A DNA stretch of 64,000 bases from Bathymodiolus brooksi. Taxonomy: Eukaryota; Mollusca; Bivalvia; Mytilida; Modiolidae. Within the stretch, counting starts at the first letter, position 1, and every line of letters begins with the position of its first letter. The notes beneath the pieces were generated by a model. The model did no database searches. It had not been told where the DNA came from and saw nothing but the letters and a program-made list of their open reading frames with translations. The position numbers and the translations under genes are program-made. The DNA lies in the NCBI GenBank assembly GCA_963680875.1, contig OY804585.1:41895414-41959413 (forward strand). The letters are read 5' to 3'. This document shows positions 55,701-64,000 of the stretch, piece by piece.

Positions 55701-57385
55701 TAGATAAACTTGTTGTATTATATATTATCTGTGATAGATAAACTAGATAATAGATAAACCTGTTGTATTATATAGTATCTGTGATAGATAAACTGAATAA
55801 TAGATAAACCTGTTGTATTATATAGTATCTGTGATAGATAAACTGAATAATAGATAAACTTGTTGTATTATATAGTATCTGTGATAGATAAACTAGATAA
55901 TAGATAAACTTGTTGTATTATATAGTATCTGTGATAGATAAACTAGATAATAGATAAACTTGTTATATTATATATTGTTGTATTGTATAGTATCCGTGAT
56001 AGGTAAACTAGATAATAGATAAACATGTTGTATTATATAGTATCTGTGATAGATAAACTGAATAATAGATAAACTTGTTGTATTATATAGTATCTGTGAT
56101 AGATAAACTAGATAATAGATAAACTTGTTGTATTATATAGTATCTGTGATAGCTAGACTAGATAATAGATAAAGTTGTTGTATTATATAGTATCTGTGAT
56201 AGATAAACTAGATAGTAGATAAACTTGTTGTATTATATATTATCTGTGATAGATAAACTAGATAATAGATAACCTTGTTATATTATATATTGTTGTATTG
56301 TATAGTATCCGTGATAGATAATCTGAATAATAGATAAACTTGTTGTATTATATAGTATCTGTGATAGATAAACTAGATAATAGATAAACTTGTTGTATTA
56401 TATAGTATCTGTGATAGATAAACTTGTCATATTATGTATTGTTGTATTGTATAGTATCTGTGATAGATAAACTAGATAATATATAAACTTGTGGTATTAT
56501 ATAGTATCTGTGATAGATAAACTAGATAATAGATAAACTTGTTGTATTATATAGTATATGTGATAGATAAACTAGATAATAGATAAAGTTGTTGTATTGT
56601 ATAGTATCTGTGATAGATAAACTAGATAATAGATAAACCTGCTGTATCATATAGTATCTGTGATAGATAAACTAGATAATAGATAAACTTGTTGTATTAT
56701 ATAGTATCTGTGATAGATAAACTAAATAATAGATAAACTTGTTGTACTATATAGTATCTGTGATAGATAAACTAGATAATAGATAAACTTGTTGTATTAT
56801 ATAGTATCTGTGATAGATAAACTAGATAATAGATAAATTTGTTGTACTATATAGTATATGTGATAGATAAACTACATAATAGATAATCTTGTTGTATTAT
56901 ATAGTATCTGTGATAGATAAACTAGATAATAGATAAACTTGTTGTATTATATAGTATCTGTGATAGATAAACTAGATAATAGATAAACTTGTTGTATTAC
57001 ATAGTATCTGTGATAGATAAACTAGATAATAGATAAACCTGTTATATTGTATAGTATCTGTGATAGATAAACTAGATACTAGATAAAGTTGTTGCATTGT
57101 ATAGTATCTGTGATAGATAAACTAGATAATATATAAACTTGTTGTATTATATAGTATCTGTGATAGATAAACTAGATAATAGATAAACTTGTTATATTAT
57201 ATAGTATCTGTTATAGATAAACTAGATAATAGATAAACTTGTTCTATTATATATTGTTGTATTGTATAGTATCTGTGATAGATAAACTAAATAATAGATA
57301 AACCTGTTGTATTATATAGTATCTGTGATAGATAAACTAGATAATTGATAAACTTGTTCTATTATATATTGTTGTATTGTATAGT
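52780..57385 (+). repeat. 4.65-kb segmental duplication, copy 2
   Basis: Partner of 47,930-52,585, 50 bp shorter through loss of one monomer near 55,170. It starts with a tagatactag aaagttg monomer where copy 1 has tagataatag. Its right part is copied again in the 4,312-bp tandem. Confidence 0.86.
52788..53715 (+). repeat. 464-bp tandem duplication, inherited copy
   Basis: actcgtttta occurs at 53,181 and 53,645, again 464 bp apart and 4,850 bp from the pair at 48,331 and 48,795. Confidence 0.86.
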
Positions 57386-59190
57386 ATCTGTGATAGATAA
57401 ACTAAATAATAGATAAACCTGTTGTATTATATAGTATCTGTTATAGATAAACTAGATAATAGATAAACTTGTTCTATTATATATTGTTGTATTGTATAGT
57501 ATCTGTGATAGATAAACTAAATAATAGATAAACCTGTTGTATTATATAGTATCTGTGATAGATAAACTAGATAATAGATAAACTTGTTCTATTATATATT
57601 GTTGTATTGTATAGTATCTGTGATAGATAAACTAAATAATAGATAAACCTGTTGTATTATATAGTATCTGTGATAGATAAACTAGATAATAGATAAACTT
57701 GTTGTATTATATAGTATCTGTGATAGATAAACTAGATAATATATAAACTTGTTATATTATATATTGTTGTATTGTATAGTATCCGTGATAGGTAAACTAG
57801 ATAATAGATAAACCTGTTGTATTATATAGTATCTGTGATAGACAAACTGAATAATAGATAAACTTGTTGTATTATATAGTATCTGTGATAGATAAACTAT
57901 ATAATAGATAAACTTGTTGTATTATATAGTATCTGTGATAGCTAGACTAGATAATAGATAAACTTGTTATATTATATATTGTTGTATTGTATAGTATCCG
58001 TGATAGGTAAACTAGATAATAGATAAACCTGTTGTATTATATAGTATCTGTGATAGATAAACTGAATAATAGATAAACTTGTTGTATTATATAGTATCTG
58101 TGATAGCTAGACTAGATGATAGATAAACCTGTTATATTATATAGTATCTGTGATAGATAAACTAGATAATAGATAAACTTGTTGTATTATATAGTATCTG
58201 TGATAGATAAACTAAATAATAGATAAACTTGTTGTACTATATAGTATCTGTGATAGATAAACTAGATAATAGATAAACTTGTTGTATTATATAGTATCTG
58301 TGATAGATAAACTAGATAATAGATAAACTTGTTGTACTATATAGTATCTGTGATAGATAAACTACATAATAGATAATCTTGTTGTATTATATAGTATCTG
58401 TGATAGATAAACTAGATAATAGATAAACTTGTTGTATTATATAGTATCTGTGATAGATAAACTAGATAATAGATAAACTTGTTGTATTACATAGTATCTG
58501 TGATAGATAAACTAGATAATAGATAAACCTGTTATATTGTATAGTATCTGTGATAGATAAACTAGATAATAGATAAAGTTGTTGCATTGTATAGTATCTG
58601 TGATAGATAAACTAGATAATATATAAACTTGTTGTATTATATAGTATCTGTGATAGATAAACTAGATAATAGATAAACTTGTTATATTATATAGTATCTG
58701 TTATAGATAAACTAGATAATAGATAAACTTGTTCTATTATATATTGTTGTATTGTATAGTATCTGTGATAGATAAACTAAATAATAGATAAACCTGTTGT
58801 ATTATATAGTATCTGTGATAGATAAACTAGATAATAGATAAACTTGTTCTATTATATATTGTTGTATTGTATAGTATCTGTGATAGATAAACTAAATAAT
58901 AGATAAACCTGTTGTATTATATAGTATCTGTTATAGATAAACTAGATAATAGATAAACTTGTTCTATTATATATTGTTGTATTGTATAGTATCTGTGATA
59001 GATAAACTAAATAATAGATAAACCTGTTGTATTATATAGTATCTGTGATAGATAAACTAGATAATAGATAAACTTGTTGTATTATATAGTATCTGTGATA
59101 GTTAGACTAGATAATATATAAACTTGTTATATTATATATTGTTGTATTGTATAGTATCCGTGATAGGTAAACTAGATAATAGATAAACCT
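54880..59190 (+). repeat. 4,312-bp higher-order unit, copy 1
   Basis: Tandem with 59,191-63,533 at offset 4,312. Markers: tacataatag (55,011/59,323), gatagtag (56,211/60,523), agataaattt (56,831/61,143), gacaaact (57,841/62,153), actagatgat (58,111/62,423) and gttagac (59,101/63,413). The unit is 82 monomers (66x50, 14x65, 49, 53). The left end is placed within about one monomer. The left part also belongs to the 4.65-kb duplication. Confidence 0.88.
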
Positions 59191-62100
59191 GTTGTATTAT
59201 ATAGTATCTGTGATAGATAAACTAGATAATAGATAAACTTGTTGTATTATATAGTATCTGTGATAGATAAACTAGATAATAGATAAACTTGTTGTACTAT
59301 ATAGTATCTGTGATAGATAAACTACATAATAGATAATCTTGTTGTATTATATAGTATCTGTGATAGATAAACTAGATAATAGATAAACTTGTTGTATTAT
59401 ATAGTATCTGTGATAGATAAACTAGATAATAGATAAACTTGTTGTATTACATAGTATCTGTGATAGATAAACTAGATAATAGATAAAGTTGTTGCATTGT
59501 ATAGTATCTGTGATAGATAAACTAGATAATATATAAACTTGTTATATTATATAGTATCTGTTATAGATAAACTAGATAATAGATAAACCTGTTGTATTAT
59601 ATAGTATCTGTGATAGAAAAACTAGATAATAGATAAACTTGTTCTATTATATATTGTTGTATTGTATAGTATCTGTGATAGATAAACTAAATAATAGATA
59701 AACCTGTTGTTGTATTATATATTATCTGTGATAGATAAACTAGATAATAGATAAACTTGTTATATTATATATTGTTGTATTGTATAGTATCCGTGATAGG
59801 TAAACTAGATAATAGATAAACCTGTTGTATTATATAGTATCTGTGATAGATAAACTGAATAATAGATAAACTTGTTGTATTATATAGTATCTGTGATAGA
59901 TAAACTAGATAATAGATAAACTTGTTGTATTATATAGTATCTGTGATAGCTAGACTAGATAATAGATAAACCTGTTATATTATATAGTATCTGTGATAGA
60001 TAAACTAGATAATAGATAAACTTGTTGTATTATATATTATCTGTGATAGATAAACTAGATAATAGATAAACCTGTTGTATTATATAGTATCTGTGATAGA
60101 TAAACTGAATAATAGATAAACCTGTTGTATTATATAGTATCTGTGATAGATAAACTGAATAATAGATAAACTTGTTGTATTATATAGTATCTGTGATAGA
60201 TAAACTAGATAATAGATAAACTTGTTGTATTATATAGTATCTGTGATAGATAAACTAGATAATAGATAAACTTGTTATATTATATATTGTTGTATTGTAT
60301 AGTATCCGTGATAGGTAAACTAGATAATAGATAAACATGTTGTATTATATAGTATCTGTGATAGATAAACTGAATAATAGATAAACTTGTTGTATTATAT
60401 AGTATCTGTGATAGATAAACTAGATAATAGATAAACTTGTTGTATTATATAGTATCTGTGATAGCTAGACTAGATAATAGATAAAGTTGTTGTATTATAT
60501 AGTATCTGTGATAGATAAACTAGATAGTAGATAAACTTGTTGTATTATATATTATCTGTGATAGATAAACTAGATAATAGATAACCTTGTTATATTATAT
60601 ATTGTTGTATTGTATAGTATCCGTGATAGATAATCTGAATAATAGATAAACTTGTTGTATTATATAGTATCTGTGATAGATAAACTAGATAATAGATAAA
60701 CTTGTTGTATTATATAGTATCTGTGATAGATAAACTTGTCATATTATGTATTGTTGTATTGTATAGTATCTGTGATAGATAAACTAGATAATATATAAAC
60801 TTGTGGTATTATATAGTATCTGTGATAGATAAACTAGATAATAGATAAACTTGTTGTATTATATAGTATATGTGATAGATAAACTAGATAATAGATAAAG
60901 TTGTTGTATTGTATAGTATCTGTGATAGATAAACTAGATAATAGATAAACCTGCTGTATCATATAGTATCTGTGATAGATAAACTAGATAATAGATAAAC
61001 TTGTTGTATTATATAGTATCTGTGATAGATAAACTAAATAATAGATAAACTTGTTGTACTATATAGTATCTGTGATAGATAAACTAGATAATAGATAAAC
61101 TTGTTGTATTATATAGTATCTGTGATAGATAAACTAGATAATAGATAAATTTGTTGTACTATATAGTATATGTGATAGATAAACTACATAATAGATAATC
61201 TTGTTGTATTATATAGTATCTGTGATAGATAAACTAGATAATAGATAAACTTGTTGTATTATATAGTATCTGTGATAGATAAACTAGATAATAGATAAAC
61301 TTGTTGTATTACATAGTATCTGTGATAGATAAACTAGATAATAGATAAACCTGTTATATTGTATAGTATCTGTGATAGATAAACTAGATACTAGATAAAG
61401 TTGTTGCATTGTATAGTATCTGTGATAGATAAACTAGATAATATATAAACTTGTTGTATTATATAGTATCTGTGATAGATAAACTAGATAATAGATAAAC
61501 TTGTTATATTATATAGTATCTGTTATAGATAAACTAGATAATAGATAAACTTGTTCTATTATATATTGTTGTATTGTATAGTATCTGTGATAGATAAACT
61601 AAATAATAGATAAACCTGTTGTATTATATAGTATCTGTGATAGATAAACTAGATAATTGATAAACTTGTTCTATTATATATTGTTGTATTGTATAGTATC
61701 TGTGATAGATAAACTAAATAATAGATAAACCTGTTGTATTATATAGTATCTGTTATAGATAAACTAGATAATAGATAAACTTGTTCTATTATATATTGTT
61801 GTATTGTATAGTATCTGTGATAGATAAACTAAATAATAGATAAACCTGTTGTATTATATAGTATCTGTGATAGATAAACTAGATAATAGATAAACTTGTT
61901 CTATTATATATTGTTGTATTGTATAGTATCTGTGATAGATAAACTAAATAATAGATAAACCTGTTGTATTATATAGTATCTGTGATAGATAAACTAGATA
62001 ATAGATAAACTTGTTGTATTATATAGTATCTGTGATAGATAAACTAGATAATATATAAACTTGTTATATTATATATTGTTGTATTGTATAGTATCCGTGA

Positions 62101-63533
62101 TAGGTAAACTAGATAATAGATAAACCTGTTGTATTATATAGTATCTGTGATAGACAAACTGAATAATAGATAAACTTGTTGTATTATATAGTATCTGTGA
62201 TAGATAAACTATATAATAGATAAACTTGTTGTATTATATAGTATCTGTGATAGCTAGACTAGATAATAGATAAACTTGTTATATTATATATTGTTGTATT
62301 GTATAGTATCCGTGATAGGTAAACTAGATAATAGATAAACCTGTTGTATTATATAGTATCTGTGATAGATAAACTGAATAATAGATAAACTTGTTGTATT
62401 ATATAGTATCTGTGATAGCTAGACTAGATGATAGATAAACCTGTTATATTATATAGTATCTGTGATAGATAAACTAGATAATAGATAAACTTGTTGTATT
62501 ATATAGTATCTGTGATAGATAAACTAAATAATAGATAAACTTGTTGTACTATATAGTATCTGTGATAGATAAACTAGATAATAGATAAACTTGTTGTATT
62601 ATATAGTATCTGTGATAGATAAACTAGATAATAGATAAACTTGTTGTACTATATAGTATCTGTGATAGATAAACTACATAATAGATAATCTTGTTGTATT
62701 ATATAGTATCTGTGATAGATAAACTAGATAATAGATAAACTTGTTGTATTATATAGTATCTGTGATAGATAAACTAGATAATAGATAAACTTGTTGTATT
62801 ACATAGTATCTGTGATAGATAAACTAGATAATAGATAAACCTGTTATATTGTATAGTATCTGTGATAGATAAACTAGATAATAGATAAAGTTGTTGCATT
62901 GTATAGTATCTGTGATAGATAAACTAGATAATATATAAACTTGTTGTATTATATAGTATCTGTGATAGATAAACTAGATAATAGATAAACTTGTTATATT
63001 ATATAGTATCTGTTATAGATAAACTAGATAATAGATAAACTTGTTCTATTATATATTGTTGTATTGTATAGTATCTGTGATAGATAAACTAAATAATAGA
63101 TAAACCTGTTGTATTATATAGTATCTGTGATAGATAAACTAGATAATAGATAAACTTGTTCTATTATATATTGTTGTATTGTATAGTATCTGTGATAGAT
63201 AAACTAAATAATAGATAAACCTGTTGTATTATATAGTATCTGTTATAGATAAACTAGATAATAGATAAACTTGTTCTATTATATATTGTTGTATTGTATA
63301 GTATCTGTGATAGATAAACTAAATAATAGATAAACCTGTTGTATTATATAGTATCTGTGATAGATAAACTAGATAATAGATAAACTTGTTGTATTATATA
63401 GTATCTGTGATAGTTAGACTAGATAATATATAAACTTGTTATATTATATATTGTTGTATTGTATAGTATCCGTGATAGGTAAACTAGATAATAGATAAAC
63501 CTGTTGTATTATATAGTATCTGTGATAGATAAA
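59191..63533 (+). repeat. 4,312-bp higher-order unit, copy 2
   Basis: Tandem copy of the preceding unit. I saw no length difference. It diverges at about 63,534, where actgaata replaces actagata. Confidence 0.87.
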
Positions 63534-64000
63534 CTGAATAATAGATAAACCTGTTGTATTATATAGTATCTGTGATAGATAAACTGAATAATAGATAAAC
63601 TTGTTGTATTATATAGTATCTGTGATAGATAAACTAGATAATAGATAAACTTGTTGTATTATATAGTATCTGTGATAGATAAACTAAATAATAGATAAAC
63701 TTGTTGTACTATATAGTATCTGTGATAGATAAACTAGATAATAGATAAACTTGTTGTATTATATAGTATCTGTGATAGATAAACTAGATAATAGATAAAC
63801 TTGTTGTACTATATAGTATCTGTGATAGATAAACTACATAATAGATAATCTTGTTGTATTATATAGTATCTGTGATAGATAAACTAGATAATAGATAAAC
63901 TTGTTGTATTATATAGTATCTGTGATAGATAAACTAGATAATAGATAAACTTGTTGTATTACATAGTATCTGTGATAGATAAACTAGATAATAGATAAAC
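63534..64000 (+). repeat. Array continues to the window edge
   Basis: tgaat with cctg, tgaat, plain, a taaat/gtactatatag run and the H-I-ttacatag run (63,700-64,000), resembling 58,200-58,500. The window ends inside a monomer, so the right edge of the array is not seen. Confidence 0.85.

Larger units (their letters stand above)
1..64000 (+). repeat. AT-rich 50-bp satellite array filling the window
   Basis: Every stretch read is a variant of one 50-bp monomer that begins tagataatagataaac and ends gtgatagataaac. All copies have the same orientation. I found no inverted copy, no unique interruption and no array edge. Consensus composition is A20 T19 G8 C3, or 22% GC. Copy number is roughly 1,200 to 1,250, estimated from a mean monomer of about 51 to 53 bp in the counted blocks. 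A long gene-free satellite of this kind is typical of eukaryotic heterochromatin. Function and chromosome location cannot be told from the sequence. The strand given is only the reading direction I chose for the monomer. Confidence 0.98.

Noticed and set aside
1..64000. Protein-coding gene, including a tandem-repeat protein
   Set aside because: The forward consensus has eight stop triplets per 50 bp. On the minus strand, tta and cta give a stop every 25 bases, so each frame closes about every 75 bases in pure consensus. The variants tca and cta at the same site are also stops. Open frames across variant monomers are short and repeat with the array.
1..64000. CRISPR array
   Set aside because: The regular spacing suggested it, but the supposed spacers are also repeated, there is no unique spacer sequence, and no cas-like gene is present.
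1..64000. Promoters from the tatata / tattatatag core
   Set aside because: TATA-like strings occur in every monomer because the sequence is 78% AT. No downstream gene or single distinctive site exists.
1..64000. Telomeric repeat or simple (GATA)n microsatellite
   Set aside because: The repeat unit is a complex 50-bp sequence. GATA copies are spaced 4, 9, 7 and 30 bp apart and are not in a continuous run, and no telomere-type motif is present.
1..64000. CENP-B box
   Set aside because: The box needs TTCG and CGGG elements. The consensus monomer has no CpG, and the few CpG-bearing variants (ccgtg, ctcgtt, aaccggttg) do not fit.
1..64000. Yeast-type replication origin (ARS consensus)
   Set aside because: The minus strand has tttatctatt-like stretches, but none that I examined matches the full 11-bp core. 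AT-rich near matches are expected by chance here.
1..64000. Transposon or miniature element as source of the repeat
   Set aside because: No terminal inverted repeats, target-site duplications or transposase fragments are visible, and the units are strictly head to tail.
1..64000. tRNA, rRNA or structured ncRNA genes
   Set aside because: No segment departs from the monomer, and the monomer lacks any extended stem or conserved RNA gene motif. Its longest palindrome is the 12-bp AT core of type H.

Overview
The whole 64,000-base window is one uninterrupted tandem satellite array. It starts and ends inside the array. I see no unique flank, gene, RNA gene, transposon or inverted monomer. The base unit is a 50-bp monomer of 22% GC (A 20, T 19, G 8, C 3), always in the same orientation. 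About 1,200 to 1,250 monomers lie head to tail. The forward strand has stop codons in every frame, and a pure consensus array carries a minus-strand stop every 25 bases, so nothing here can be protein coding. This points to a eukaryotic heterochromatic region (pericentromere, sex chromosome, B chromosome, subtelomere or similar) in a long-read assembly. The species cannot be identified from this sequence, and the array is not bacterial or viral in character.

Monomers fall into four length classes. Most are 50 bp. A 65-bp form carries 15 extra bases that look like a partial internal duplication. A 49-bp form is the 65-bp form minus a 16-bp segment lying between two direct repeats of gataaac. 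A 53-bp form has an extra ttg. Point-variant subtypes (described as features) occur in fixed orders and form higher-order repeats.

Layout: 1-3,200 is built of short cassettes with a 65-mer about every 265 bp. 4,043-9,068 and 9,230-14,255 are two near-identical 5.03-kb copies offset by 5,187 bp. 15,430-30,200 is a chain of related higher-order units of 2,161, 2,776, 2,576, 2,576 and 1,744 bp. 30,200-34,900 is a mosaic of the same monomers. 34,909-39,926 is a 2,476-bp unit in tandem. 40,835-47,151 is a 3,117/3,167-bp unit in tandem. 47,930-57,385 is a 4,850/4,800-bp pair, each copy containing a 464-bp tandem duplication. 54,880-63,533 is a 4,312-bp unit in tandem, overlapping the previous pair. 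Several unit lengths decompose exactly into whole monomers: 5,187 = 82x50+9x65+7x49+3x53, 2,161 = 35x50+4x65+2x49+53, 4,312 = 66x50+14x65+49+53.

The picture is an array growing by repeated in-register amplification of 0.46 to 5.2 kb segments. Private point variants were copied faithfully, so the order of events can be partly read. The most notable sequence properties are a very dense, phased set of GATA motifs (four per monomer, clustered in about 24 bp), a strong constant G-over-C strand skew, and CpG almost confined to one site in the 65-mer. I found no evidence of an encoded biological system. The interest lies in the array's structure and history.
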